Positions 48,893-57,722 of a stretch of DNA of 64,000 nt are shown here, piece by piece. The notes beneath the pieces are model-generated. The model saw only the letters and a list, made by a program, of their open reading frames with translations. It ran no database searches and was not told where the DNA came from. Position 1 is the stretch's first letter, and each line of letters begins with the position of its first letter. The position numbers and the translations under genes are program-made. Source of the stretch: an uncultured Rhodospirillaceae bacterium (GTDB lineage Bacteria; Pseudomonadota; Alphaproteobacteria; Rhodospirillales; UBA2165). The DNA lies in the NCBI GenBank assembly GCA_913020445.1, contig CAJWAR010000001.1, forward strand, positions 62,001-126,000, given 5' to 3'.

Positions 48893-50524
48893 TTAATCCA
48901 AACGCCGCACCCGCGAAATGAGTAGAATCCCCAACATTAATGCGAGAAGTCCCCAAGCGCCAATTCGTGAAAAAAGAGTGGGGTTTTTGAGCGCGGCGGG
49001 TAATTTCTCATCAATAATAGTGCGTTCATTGAGCCGTGAGCTTTTGAGCGTTCTGCCATAACCATCAACAACTGCCGATATCCCGGTATTTGCCACCCGT
49101 ATCAACGGCAAACCTTCCTCTACCGCACGAAGCCGGGCCGCGGCAAAATGCTGATAAGGGCCCGAAGACGTGCCAAACCACGCATCATTGGTAAGATTCA
49201 ACAACCACCCGGGCCGGGGATGACCGGAATCAGGCGGCGGCACTGCTTGGCCTGAAAAAATTGCCTCGTAACAGATGAGCGGGCTCACGGGCGGTAATCC
49301 CGGCACGGCAACTGAACTCAACCCTGGTCCGCTCGAAAAATCGGTTCGTCCCGCCGTTAATTTAGCGAAATTAATATATTTACGGAGCGGTATATATTCG
49401 CCAAAAGGCACCAGATGAAATTTATCGAAGGTGGCGGAAATTTTCGCATCGGCACCGACCACGTGAAGACTGTTCCAAAGCTGTGCCGGCGTCCCTTGCC
49501 CGCCGGTTCTTCTTGGTGCGCCGGTCAGCAAAGCACCATCTTGCGGAACCACCTGGGCGATAACGCGCAAAGCCGCACCATTACCTTCAAGAAAAAAGGG
49601 TGTCGCCGTTTCCGGCCAAATAATATGGGTTGGTTTTTTGCCGACAAAATCTCCCCGCGCTGGGGCCTCGCTTAAGGCCAACAGATTGTTGAGGTTTTTA
49701 CCTCGCAGAGCCGTTTTCCATTTGTCTTTTTGCCTGATATTCGGCTGCACGAGGCGCAGTTGAACATTATCGACAAAGCGGGTTTCCGCCGCCATCAATC
49801 GCCAGGCTCCACCACCCCAAATGACAGCCAACATCAATAATGGGACAGCTACCAGATATAACCTATGGCGCTGCGGTTTGTCGGCGTAGCCAAGAGCCGC
49901 TACCGAACCAGCGCCAAGCACGGTAAACAAACTCAACCCCATCACGCCGGCCACGGACGTCACCTGGATCATGGCGTCACTAAAGGTCCAGACGGTGCCG
50001 ATTAGGTTCCAGGGGAATCCGGTGAACGCCCAGCCGCGCAACCATTCAAAAGTTACCCAAAGAAGCGAAAAATAAATAATGCGCCGGCTGCCTGGCATTG
50101 ACAGCCGGAACGTTAAACTGCTTACGAGGCCGATATAAATGGCAAAAGCACCGGACAATCCTAAAATCGCAAAGGGAATCATCCAGGCAAATTGCTGGGC
50201 GTCGACCAGAAACGAAAACGATATCCAGTAAAGCCCGGCGACAAAAAACCCGAGACCGAACCACCAGCCGGCGGCGAAAGCACTGTTTAAGGCATACGCC
50301 CGTATAAACGGACGCCAGAAATTTATATTGGCTTTTGTTACATGCCGCTCTGAGCCGTCAATTAGCCAGATCAAACCGGCAAATGCGGGGAAAAGAGCTG
50401 GCACAAAATGGATGGGCGGCAAGGCCAGCACGCTTAAGGCACCAAGCAGCAAAGCTAGAAATGCGCGCCGCCAATTTCGGCATTTTACAGCTTGAGCACG
50501 CCAATTTTCAATTTTAGTGAGCAT
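48893..50524 (-). CDS. lnt: Apolipoprotein N-acyltransferase
   Basis: 543 residues. About six N-terminal membrane helices, then the periplasmic nitrilase-like domain with the catalytic triad: Glu in W-P-E-T-A, Lys in F-D-K-F-H-L-V-P-F-G-E-Y, Cys in L-I-C-Y-E-A-I-F. A last helix (A-L-M-L-G-I-L-L-I) ends it. It adds the third acyl chain to lipoproteins in the inner membrane. Starts 3 bp after the corC-type gene. Confidence 0.95.
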   Translation of the reverse strand: MLTKIENWRAQAVKCRNWRRAFLALLLGALSVLALPPIHFVPALFPAFAGLIWLIDGSERHVTKANINFWRPFIRAYALNSAFAAGWWFGLGFFVAGLYWISFSFLVDAQQFAWMIPFAILGLSGAFAIYIGLVSSLTFRLSMPGSRRIIYFSLLWVTFEWLRGWAFTGFPWNLIGTVWTFSDAMIQVTSVAGVMGLSLFTVLGAGSVAALGYADKPQRHRLYLVAVPLLMLAVIWGGGAWRLMAAETRFVDNVQLRLVQPNIRQKDKWKTALRGKNLNNLLALSEAPARGDFVGKKPTHIIWPETATPFFLEGNGAALRVIAQVVPQDGALLTGAPRRTGGQGTPAQLWNSLHVVGADAKISATFDKFHLVPFGEYIPLRKYINFAKLTAGRTDFSSGPGLSSVAVPGLPPVSPLICYEAIFSGQAVPPPDSGHPRPGWLLNLTNDAWFGTSSGPYQHFAAARLRAVEEGLPLIRVANTGISAVVDGYGRTLKSSRLNERTIIDEKLPAALKNPTLFSRIGAWGLLALMLGILLISRVRRLD

Positions 50525-50527
50525 CTA

Positions 50528-51475
50528 TTAAGAAGCGGAAATTTTGACATCAGGGTAGGATTCCAACCCGCGAATTCGGATGTTCTTGATGCGCCTGGGG
50601 TCAGCATCGATAATTTCAATTTCCATGCCGCAGCTATGCTTTACTAATTCACCACGGATCGGCACGCGGCCGGCGAGCGAGAAAATCAACCCGCCAAGGG
50701 TATCAAATTCCTCACGTTCCTCCGCGGTTAACACCCTGCCAACCTGTTCTTCAAAAGCTTCGATTGACGCCCGCGCATCGGCCTCAATCGAACCATCTGA
50801 TTTTACCGTTAAATGAGGTTCTTCATCTTGATCGTGTTCATCCTCAATTTCGCCAACAATTTCCTCGACCAAATCTTCAATCGTTAGCAACCCATCGACG
50901 CCGCCGAATTCATCAACCACCAACGCCATATGGGTGCGCTTTACCCGCATCTCAAGCAGCAATTCCAACACTTGCATGGAAGGTGCCACAAACAACACAT
51001 CGCGCATAATATTCCGCAGTTCCAATTCTTCGCCGCCGGATTCTTTATCCGCCAATTGTTGTAACGGCCGCGCCGCCATGACGTCCTTAATATGCACCAT
51101 GCCGATGGCGTCATCGAGGGTCTCTTGGTAAACCGGAATGCGCGAATGGGCTTCCCGGTTAATTAATTTAATGAGGTCTGCTACCGGTGTGTTGACATCC
51201 AAAGCGCTAATATCAGCGCGCGGCACCATAACATCGGCAACCGTGATATCTCTGAGGCTGAGAATATTCGAAAGCAAAACACGCTCTTCGGTTTCAAGCG
51301 ACGACGCTTCATCACCGCCCTCTTCGATCAGCTCTTCAATGGCTTCTCGCACTGAATCTTCGCCATTGCGCGGTCGCACAAGACGCTGCGCCCATCCCCA
51401 GAGGGTATGAATAATGCCAGATTCTGGATCGGCCCCGTTCAAACGGGGCTGTCGACTACTTGAGTCTTCGTTCAT
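50528..51475 (-). CDS. CBS-domain protein of the CorC/HlyC family
   Basis: 315 residues. Paired CBS domains (V-A-D-V-M-V-P-R-A-D near 80; M-V-H-I-K-D-V-M near 125; D-G-L-L-T-I-E-D-L-V-E-E-I-V-G-E-I-E-D-E near 195) and a C-terminal CorC_HlyC domain (D-T-L-G-G-L-I-F-S near 265). It lacks the DUF21 membrane domain, so it is the soluble CorC/YbeX type, which in enterics is linked to magnesium efflux and ribosome maintenance. The ybeY-ybeX-lnt order is conserved. Confidence 0.92.
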   Translation of the reverse strand: MNEDSSSRQPRLNGADPESGIIHTLWGWAQRLVRPRNGEDSVREAIEELIEEGGDEASSLETEERVLLSNILSLRDITVADVMVPRADISALDVNTPVADLIKLINREAHSRIPVYQETLDDAIGMVHIKDVMAARPLQQLADKESGGEELELRNIMRDVLFVAPSMQVLELLLEMRVKRTHMALVVDEFGGVDGLLTIEDLVEEIVGEIEDEHDQDEEPHLTVKSDGSIEADARASIEAFEEQVGRVLTAEEREEFDTLGGLIFSLAGRVPIRGELVKHSCGMEIEIIDADPRRIKNIRIRGLESYPDVKISAS

Positions 51476-51537
51476 TTCGTTTCGTCAGTTTCAGTATTAG
51501 TGTCATTATCAACCAATTTGCCAAGCTTTGTCACCAT

Positions 51538-52047
51538 TCATTTCGCCGACTCGTCATTTGTGATCTCAAGATAGGGATCGGCAATTCCCAACTCAGCCAA
51601 TATTTGGATCTCCAGCGATTCCATTTTAACTGCCTCGTCATCGGCATCATGGTTAAGCCCCAGCAGATGAAGACAGCCATGCACCACCAAATGACTGAGG
51701 TGATTGGAGAAATCATCCGGGGCTTCACCTAGCGTGGTTTCAAAAGCAATCACGATATCGCCGAGGCTTGGCGTTTCAACAACACCCTCCGGCAAAACGC
51801 GTGACGCCTCGTCCGTCGGAAAAGATAAAACATTAGTTGGCTTATCTTGATGCCGGTAATCATGATTGAGCTGAGCTACGAAATCATCATCAGCCAGTAC
51901 AATGGTGGCTTCAAATTCGTCCTCATGTCCAAGCATTGCACGCCACGCAGCGTCTGCCGCTTTTTGACACAGGCTTTCAACTTCGGATAACGCAGTCTCC
52001 CAACGGGGATCTTTGATTTGAACAAAAGTTTCGACCTTGGCCGACAT
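51538..52047 (-). CDS. ybeY: Endoribonuclease YbeY
   Basis: 169 residues. Zinc site H-G-C-L-H-L-L-G-L-N-H (H-x3-H-x5-H) near residue 128, and N-V-L-S-F-P-T near 73. It matures 16S rRNA 3' ends and takes part in ribosome quality control. 30 bp after phoH. C-terminal L-E-I-Q-I-L-A-E-L-G-I. Confidence 0.95.
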   Translation of the reverse strand: MSAKVETFVQIKDPRWETALSEVESLCQKAADAAWRAMLGHEDEFEATIVLADDDFVAQLNHDYRHQDKPTNVLSFPTDEASRVLPEGVVETPSLGDIVIAFETTLGEAPDDFSNHLSHLVVHGCLHLLGLNHDADDEAVKMESLEIQILAELGIADPYLEITNDESAK

Positions 52048-52077
52048 CAGCTTTTTGATCTCTATCCTAGGTAATTA

Positions 52078-53139
52078 CTAATCTGTGGGTTTGACATATT
52101 GATTGCCCCGAACTTTTTTATCGTAGGCTCTGACAATTCGAGCAACCAGCGGATGGCGCACCACATCAGCTTCGGTAAAGCGGACAAATGATACACCCTT
52201 CACGCCTTCCAGAATCTCAACCGCGTCACGTAATCCGGAGCGCACGCCGGACGGCAGATCCACCTGGCTGAGATCGCCGGTGATGACCATCGACGCATTT
52301 TCGCCCAGCCGGGTCAGGAACATCTTCATTTGCACGGCGGTGGTATTCTGCGCTTCATCCAATATGACAAAGGCGTCGGCTAAGGTGCGCCCGCGCATAA
52401 AGGCGAGCGGTGCAATCTCAATCTCACCGTTTTCCATTTTCTTGGCAACCTGATTTTCAGGCAACATATCATGCAGCGCATCATAAAGCGGGCGCAGATA
52501 GGGATCGACTTTCTCACGCATATCGCCGGGCAAAAAGCCCAGCTGTTCGCCGGCTTCAACAGCCGGGCGCGACAAAATAATCCGGTCAATTTTGCCGTTG
52601 ATCAAGCTTTCCACTGCCTTGGCAACGGCCAAATAGGTTTTGCCGGTACCCGCCGGCCCCAAGCCAAACACCAGATCGGATTTATCGATAGCTTCTAAAT
52701 AAACGGCCTGCTGTGGCGAGCGTGGGCCAATCCGGCGCTTTCGCGTTTTGACCGCATAATCATCGGCATCAATCGTTTTGCCGTTACCCTCGCCGGAAAT
52801 CACCAGACGAAGAGCGCCATCAACTTCCGCTGCATCAATCTCGCGGCCTTTTTTGGCTTGGCCATAGAGGCTGGTCAAAACATCATATGCGGCGGTAGCC
52901 TGATCCTCAGGACCGGAGATCGCTACGGCATTGCCACGCGAATTCAATGACACGTCCAATTTTTGCTCAATCTTGGCGAGATGGGCATTGTGGCTGCCAA
53001 ATAACAGCGGCAACAAATTATTGTCATCGAACTCGATCTGTAGGGTCGACGGTTTTTGCGACGGTGCTTTGACCTTGCCGGCACGATGCTTTTTTGGCGA
53101 TTTGGTTTTTGTCGCCGATTTCAAATTACCTCGGGTCAC
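52078..53139 (-). CDS. PhoH-like ATPase
   Basis: 353 residues. A basic N-terminus and KH-like region precede the ATPase: Walker A G-P-A-G-T-G-K-T-Y near residue 165, S-R-P-A-V-E-A-G-E-Q-L-G-F-L-P-G-D near 198, Walker B F-V-I-L-D-E-A-Q-N near 262 and T-G-D-L-S-Q near 290. Likely an RNA-linked helicase/ATPase (YbeZ) working with YbeY. Overlaps the miaB end by 4 bp. Confidence 0.95.
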   Translation of the reverse strand: MTRGNLKSATKTKSPKKHRAGKVKAPSQKPSTLQIEFDDNNLLPLLFGSHNAHLAKIEQKLDVSLNSRGNAVAISGPEDQATAAYDVLTSLYGQAKKGREIDAAEVDGALRLVISGEGNGKTIDADDYAVKTRKRRIGPRSPQQAVYLEAIDKSDLVFGLGPAGTGKTYLAVAKAVESLINGKIDRIILSRPAVEAGEQLGFLPGDMREKVDPYLRPLYDALHDMLPENQVAKKMENGEIEIAPLAFMRGRTLADAFVILDEAQNTTAVQMKMFLTRLGENASMVITGDLSQVDLPSGVRSGLRDAVEILEGVKGVSFVRFTEADVVRHPLVARIVRAYDKKVRGNQYVKPTD

Positions 53140-54542
53140 GCGCTGACTCTTTCAATTTCGCTTGTCGGCATAGGATGATTTACCGACCCAGCGAGTTCTC
53201 CGCCTAAGCTGTTGGCATGGGCGGCCGTCAATTTAGCTGCGGCGATTTGACCAAACAAATTAGGTGGCGCCTGGACGTGGACCGGTTGCATATAAGGCGT
53301 GCGTCCAACCAGTTGTCCGTCTTTTCTGCCGTGTCGATCAAACAACACCGGGACAACGCTATCAACACATTGCTGGTTGAAGGTAATTTGATTTTGCTCC
53401 AGCAACGCCTGCAGTGCCGCCAAACGCTCACTTTGCAGAGCTTCCGGTATTTGATCCTGCATCAACGCGCCGGGCGTTCCGGGCCGCGGGCTGTACTTAA
53501 ACGAATAGGCCTGGATAAATTGAAACTCGCGGGCCAAATCCATGGTCGCCTCAAAATCTTTGTCACTCTCGCCGGGAAAGCCAACAATAAAATCGGATGA
53601 TAATTTTAGATCGGGCCGCGCCATCAGTAATTTATCAACCACCCGGCGATAATCATCGATGCGGTGATGCCGGTTCATGCGGCTAAGTATGCGGTCAGAC
53701 CCGGACTGAATGGGCAAATGCAAAAACGGCATTAGCTCAGCGACGTCACCATGCGCCGTAATCAAATCCTCGGTCATGTCGGCCGGGTGGGAGGTGGTGT
53801 AGCGCAGGCGCTGAATACCGTCGATCTCGGCAAGTTGACGGATGAGCCGCCCGAGCCCAGCCTCACTACCGGTTTCACCTTTTACCGTTTCACCGTGATA
53901 GGCGTTGACGTTCTGCCCCAGCAGAGTGATCTCTTTGACGCCGCCGGCAGCCACGGCGCGGGCTTCAGCGATGACGTCTTCAAAGGGCCTCGAGAACTCG
54001 GCGCCCCTGGTGTAGGGCACGACGCAAAACGTACAGAATTTGTCGCACCCCTCCTGAACCGAGAGAAACGCCGAAAAGCCTTTGGCTGTTACCTCTGGTA
54101 AATGGTCAAATTTGGGTTCATCGGGGAACTCGATATCCAAGATACCTTTATTTTTTTGCCGACCCTTTCCGGCACGGCTGACGCGCGCCACCATTTCCGG
54201 CAAACGGTGATAGGTTTGCGGACCCAACACAATATCAACATAAGGCGCGCGCTTTATTATTTCCGCACCTTCCGCCTGGGCCACACAGCCGGCGACCGCG
54301 ATCACGGTAGCCTTGCCATGTTCCAAGCGGTGCTCTTTGATATTTCTAAGACGGCCCAATTCAGAGAAAAGTTTCTCCGCTGCTTTTTCGCGAATATGGC
54401 AGGTATTAATGATAACCATATCAGCGTCATCCGGCCCATCGGTGGCAACATAGCCAATCGGCGCCAGAACATCCGCCATACGATCTGAATCGTAGACGTT
54501 CATTTGACAGCCAAACGTTTTAATGTGGAGTTTTTTCGCCAA
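53136..54542 (-). CDS. miaB: tRNA-2-methylthio-N6-dimethylallyladenosine synthase
   Basis: 468 residues. N-terminal methylthiotransferase cysteines in F-G-C-Q-M-N, N-T-C-H-I-R and A-G-C-V-A-Q; radical-SAM cluster C-D-K-F-C-T-F-C near residue 165; C-terminal TRAM domain. The two Fe-S clusters are complete. It adds the methylthio group at A37. Stop overlaps the phoH start. Confidence 0.96.
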   Translation of the reverse strand: MAKKLHIKTFGCQMNVYDSDRMADVLAPIGYVATDGPDDADMVIINTCHIREKAAEKLFSELGRLRNIKEHRLEHGKATVIAVAGCVAQAEGAEIIKRAPYVDIVLGPQTYHRLPEMVARVSRAGKGRQKNKGILDIEFPDEPKFDHLPEVTAKGFSAFLSVQEGCDKFCTFCVVPYTRGAEFSRPFEDVIAEARAVAAGGVKEITLLGQNVNAYHGETVKGETGSEAGLGRLIRQLAEIDGIQRLRYTTSHPADMTEDLITAHGDVAELMPFLHLPIQSGSDRILSRMNRHHRIDDYRRVVDKLLMARPDLKLSSDFIVGFPGESDKDFEATMDLAREFQFIQAYSFKYSPRPGTPGALMQDQIPEALQSERLAALQALLEQNQITFNQQCVDSVVPVLFDRHGRKDGQLVGRTPYMQPVHVQAPPNLFGQIAAAKLTAAHANSLGGELAGSVNHPMPTSEIERVSA

Positions 54543-54606
54543 TCTCGCGCTTTACCGCTATATCGTTAAGATTTGGGCCATTAAGATTCGAGTCATAGCA
54601 TCCAAA

Positions 54607-55050
54607 TCAATTATCAGAACCGGGCGTCGGCACACCAAATAATTCCATCCGATGGCCAATCAATTTGTAGCCCAATTTTTCTGCTATTTTTTGCTGTAGC
54701 TCCTCGACTTCTTCGTCGTGGAATTCGATAATTCTGCCCGACTGAACATCGATTAAATGATCATGATGATCATCACTGGTCTGTTCATATCGCGCCCGGC
54801 CGTCACCAAAATCAAGCCGATCCAGCAAACCGGCCTCTTCAAATAGCCGAACCGTGCGATACACCGTCGCGATACTTATTTTGGGATCAGCTTTAATCGA
54901 GCGACGATACAGTTCCTCAACATCTGGATGATCTTCACAATCTGACAACACTTGGGCGATAATACGCCTTTGTCCGGTCATTTTCATGCCGCGCTCAATA
55001 CAGAGCTGTTCAAGGCGAGATAGGTCTACTTGGTCAGCCACGGTTGTCAC
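54607..55050 (-). CDS. fur: Ferric uptake regulator-type protein Fur
   Basis: 147 residues. DNA-binding helix (G-M-K-M-T-G-Q-R-R-I-I-A-Q-V-L) and P-K-I-S-I-A-T-V-Y-R-T-V-R-L-F near 55; metal sites H-H-D-H-L-I-D near 95 and H-D-E-E near 110. The C-x2-C structural zinc motif is absent, as usual in alphaproteobacterial Fur/Mur, which in some species senses manganese. With irr at 32 kb, this genome has at least two Fur-family regulators. Confidence 0.9.
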   Translation of the reverse strand: MTTVADQVDLSRLEQLCIERGMKMTGQRRIIAQVLSDCEDHPDVEELYRRSIKADPKISIATVYRTVRLFEEAGLLDRLDFGDGRARYEQTSDDHHDHLIDVQSGRIIEFHDEEVEELQQKIAEKLGYKLIGHRMELFGVPTPGSDN

Positions 55051-55219
55051 AATCCTTAAATAAAGAGTTACACGTTTCGAAGATTACAAATGATATCACC
55101 GAATTTGCTGCGATCAAGCCCAGTTAGTCTGAAGATTGATTTAAGCTAGATACGAAACCCGGCAAATTCTCTCATTTCGCCTGTGCATTTGAGATTATAG
55201 CGACAGCGTTGTTGAGTAT

Positions 55220-55624
55220 TTAACGCCGGGGCTTGGTGCCAAGGCCGATCTTTTTAGCCAAAGAACTGCGGTGCTTGGCATAATTTGGCGCCACCATAGG
55301 ATAGTCTCTCGGCAGCCCCCATTTTTCCCGATATTCTTCTGGCGTCATGTTGTAGGCCGTTTTTAGGTGCCGTTTGAGCATTTTTAATTTCTTGCCGTCT
55401 TCAAGGCAGACGATGAAATCCGGCATAATAGATTTTTTCACCGAAATAGCGGGCTGCAAGCGTTCAGCCATAGCTTGACCATTACCGACATTCGCCAGTG
55501 TTTTATAAACGTCTTGGATTAATTGCGGCAAATCATTTACCGGTAAAGTATTATTACTCACATGGGCGGCAACAATTTCCGTCGTTAATTCGAGCAATTC
55601 AATTTGATTTTCCTGACCAGACAT
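55220..55624 (-). CDS. mucR: MucR/Ros-family zinc-finger regulator
   Basis: 134 residues. The Ros zinc finger is in I-V-C-L-E-D-G-K-K-L-K-M-L-K-R-H-L near 73-89, where a single visible Cys and His remain; the second Cys of the Ros C2H2 finger is replaced. The Y-N-M-T-P-E-E-Y-R-E-K-W-G-L-P-R-D-Y-P-M-V-A-P stretch is the family hallmark. MucR proteins control exopolysaccharide, motility and cell-cycle genes in alphaproteobacteria. Flanked by ~170-bp gaps. Confidence 0.92.
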   Translation of the reverse strand: MSGQENQIELLELTTEIVAAHVSNNTLPVNDLPQLIQDVYKTLANVGNGQAMAERLQPAISVKKSIMPDFIVCLEDGKKLKMLKRHLKTAYNMTPEEYREKWGLPRDYPMVAPNYAKHRSSLAKKIGLGTKPRR

Positions 55625-55795
55625 TAAAAAACACCTTAAAGTTTAATTTTGCCGAGAAAATATAAGATAAGATTGTAGCCTAATCAAGAACGACTGTGTT
55701 TTTATTTCGATTTATTACAATTAGTAGTAAGATTACTTGATTAATTTAAGATTTCACTCTGAAATTTTATAGTTACCTACAATAAATTTTGGCTG

Positions 55796-56266
55796 TTATG
55801 TAGTTTTGCTGATCATAGTCTTGGCTAATATAAGGCCATCAACGCGTCCGTTTGACTTATTGTAATAATTTTCGCGGCGGCCGATCTCGACGAAATCTTT
55901 GCCGCTATACAGGTTTCGTGCCGCCTCATTAGTTTCCGCCACTTCCAGAAAAATCTTGGCGATTTTTAACTTTCCCATGTCCTGTATCAATTTTCCAATT
56001 AATTTGCCGGCGATGCCGCATCGACGATGGGGTAGCAAAACCCCTATTGTCAGTATCTCACATTCATCGGCAACAGCCCTGCAAAGCAGAAATCCCGCCG
56101 GTTCTGAACGAAATTCGGCAACGCAGCCAAAGACGCCAGGAGAAATTAGCAGCGTCTCAAATTCCAGGGCTGACCAGGTATCATCAAAGCATTCGGCGTG
56201 AATGGCGGCGAGGATTTTCGCATGGGCCAACGAACAATCCACCAAAGTAATGTCGTGATCTGGCAC
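55796..56266 (-). CDS. rimI: Ribosomal-protein-alanine N-acetyltransferase-like GNAT protein
   Basis: 156 residues, GNAT fold. Acetyl-CoA loop is L-P-H-R-R-C-G-I-A-G-K-L near residue 80 (Q/R-x-x-G-x-G/A), and E-V-A-E-T-N-E-A-A-R-N-L-Y near 110, then F-V-E-I-G-R-R-x-x-Y-Y. The RimI assignment rests on these features and on lying beside tsaB, its usual partner. It would acetylate the S18 N-terminus. Confidence 0.88.
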   Translation of the reverse strand: MPDHDITLVDCSLAHAKILAAIHAECFDDTWSALEFETLLISPGVFGCVAEFRSEPAGFLLCRAVADECEILTIGVLLPHRRCGIAGKLIGKLIQDMGKLKIAKIFLEVAETNEAARNLYSGKDFVEIGRRENYYNKSNGRVDGLILAKTMISKTT

Positions 56267-56281
56267 GCCGGCTATTCCCTG

Positions 56282-56992
56282 TTACGAATTAATTTGGCGG
56301 GTTGGCGGTTTTACCCCTGACATATTGACATCCGGGGGTTTGAGATAAAGCGGTGCGGGGTTATCAAGTGCGGTACCGGATCTGAATTTTGCCTCAGCCA
56401 ATTCAGCGACGATTGCCGGATCGACATGGTTGCTGCTGGTCGAGATCAAAATATCCAATTCCATTTTTTGCAAAATCTTGTGAGCGCGATCATTGCAATC
56501 GCCAGCCAGCAAAAGCTGCCCGCTACCGGCCATGTCACCTGCCAAGCGCAAAAGGCCGGCCCCATCAATTGCTTGAGGTTCCGCAATAAGAGATAAATTT
56601 TCGTCATAGCCACAGGCGTAAAAATCCGCTCGTTTGGTTTCTAAGACAATTAAGATATTCCGTCCTTTGCGTTCTGCCGCTGCCTGAGCGTGCGCAAGTG
56701 CGGCAAAATTGGTTATGCCGATCAGCGGTAAATCGCTCGCCAGCGCCAATGCGCGAGCCGTCGCCAAGCCAATGCGAATGCCGGTAAACGCACCTGGTCC
56801 GATTGTTACCGCCAGTAATTTAAGTTCCTGATAGGTTAGGCCGGCTTCTGCCAAAACATCCTCGATCATCGGCACCAGCACTTCAGCATGGCCGCGCTCC
56901 AGCATTTGCTGGGCACGCGCCACGGTGTCACCGTTGCGCCACAGGGTGATGGCGCAGGAAGACGTCGCGGTATCAAAAGCCAGAACGGTCAC
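56282..56992 (-). CDS. tsaB: tRNA threonylcarbamoyladenosine synthesis protein TsaB
   Basis: 236 residues, actin-like ATPase fold. L-A-F-D-T-A-T-S-S at the start, H-A-E-V-L-V-P near 36, and the G-P-G-A-F-T-G-I-R-I-G motif near 68. It is the inactive partner that stabilises TsaD in t6A37 synthesis. Its 3' end is 15 bp from rimI. Confidence 0.95.
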   Translation of the reverse strand: MTVLAFDTATSSCAITLWRNGDTVARAQQMLERGHAEVLVPMIEDVLAEAGLTYQELKLLAVTIGPGAFTGIRIGLATARALALASDLPLIGITNFAALAHAQAAAERKGRNILIVLETKRADFYACGYDENLSLIAEPQAIDGAGLLRLAGDMAGSGQLLLAGDCNDRAHKILQKMELDILISTSSNHVDPAIVAELAEAKFRSGTALDNPAPLYLKPPDVNMSGVKPPTRQINS

Positions 56993-57125
56993 TACTTTCC
57001 TTCACTCACTTATCCAATTGGCATTCAACCAACGGAAAAGTTTAATGTTCCTTAAACGTGTTACAGCTATTGTTTCCTTAGCACTTTTAGGCTGAATATA
57101 CAGGACCCAAAGTGAAAGACGCGAC

Positions 57126-57701
57126 ATGAGCCTTGTTGAAATAACGCCGGAAAGTCATGGTGTTGATCTTTCTCTTGAATACGCCACTGCCAACAATTTT
57201 ACCGGTGCGCCGGTTTATGCGCGTGCCGGGTGTTACCTTCACCCCGAGGCGGAAGGCTTACTGTGCACGGCCATCGAGCTTGCCCGAGCGTGGTCTTTTA
57301 AAATAAAAATATTTGATGCTTTCAGGCCCGCAGAGGCTCAATGGGTGTTGTGGAATCATACTCCCGATCCGGATTTTCTTGCCGATCCAAGGAGAGGTTC
57401 ACCGCATTCACGGGGAGCGGCTGTCGATTTGACGTTGGTTCATCAAAATGGGTCGCAGGCAGGACAGGAACTTGAAATGGGCACACCGTTTGATGCGTTT
57501 ACGCCGCGCTCTCACCATGGGAATATGGAAGTCAGCATCGAAGCTCAACGAAACCGGGCTCTATTGATGGGATTAATGACCACTGCCGGATGGGATTTTT
57601 ACCGCAATGAATGGTGGCACTATCAATTGTTTGACGCCAGGAGACTTCCGGTGCTCAGCGATTCAGTGTTAAAACATGGGCTAAACCAAGGGATGATGTA
57701 G
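57126..57701 (+). CDS. ddpX: D-alanyl-D-alanine dipeptidase (VanX/DdpX family)
   Basis: 191 residues. Zinc site S-P-H-S-R-G-A-A-V-D near residue 92 (S-x-H-x3-G-x-A-x-D), second part N-E-W-W-H-Y near 161, and the catalytic Arg in F-D-A-F-R-P. No signal peptide, so it is cytoplasmic and would recycle D-Ala-D-Ala; it is not by itself a vancomycin-resistance gene, because the VanH and VanA partners are absent. Reads rightward into a polysaccharide deacetylase. Confidence 0.9.
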   Translation: MSLVEITPESHGVDLSLEYATANNFTGAPVYARAGCYLHPEAEGLLCTAIELARAWSFKIKIFDAFRPAEAQWVLWNHTPDPDFLADPRRGSPHSRGAAVDLTLVHQNGSQAGQELEMGTPFDAFTPRSHHGNMEVSIEAQRNRALLMGLMTTAGWDFYRNEWWHYQLFDARRLPVLSDSVLKHGLNQGMM

Positions 57702-57722
57702 AGCAAGAATGGAGAACAGCCA

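Noticed and set aside
57126-57701. Vancomycin-resistance gene
   Set aside because: A lone VanX-family dipeptidase without the ligase and dehydrogenase partners; common in Gram-negative genomes for D-Ala-D-Ala recycling.
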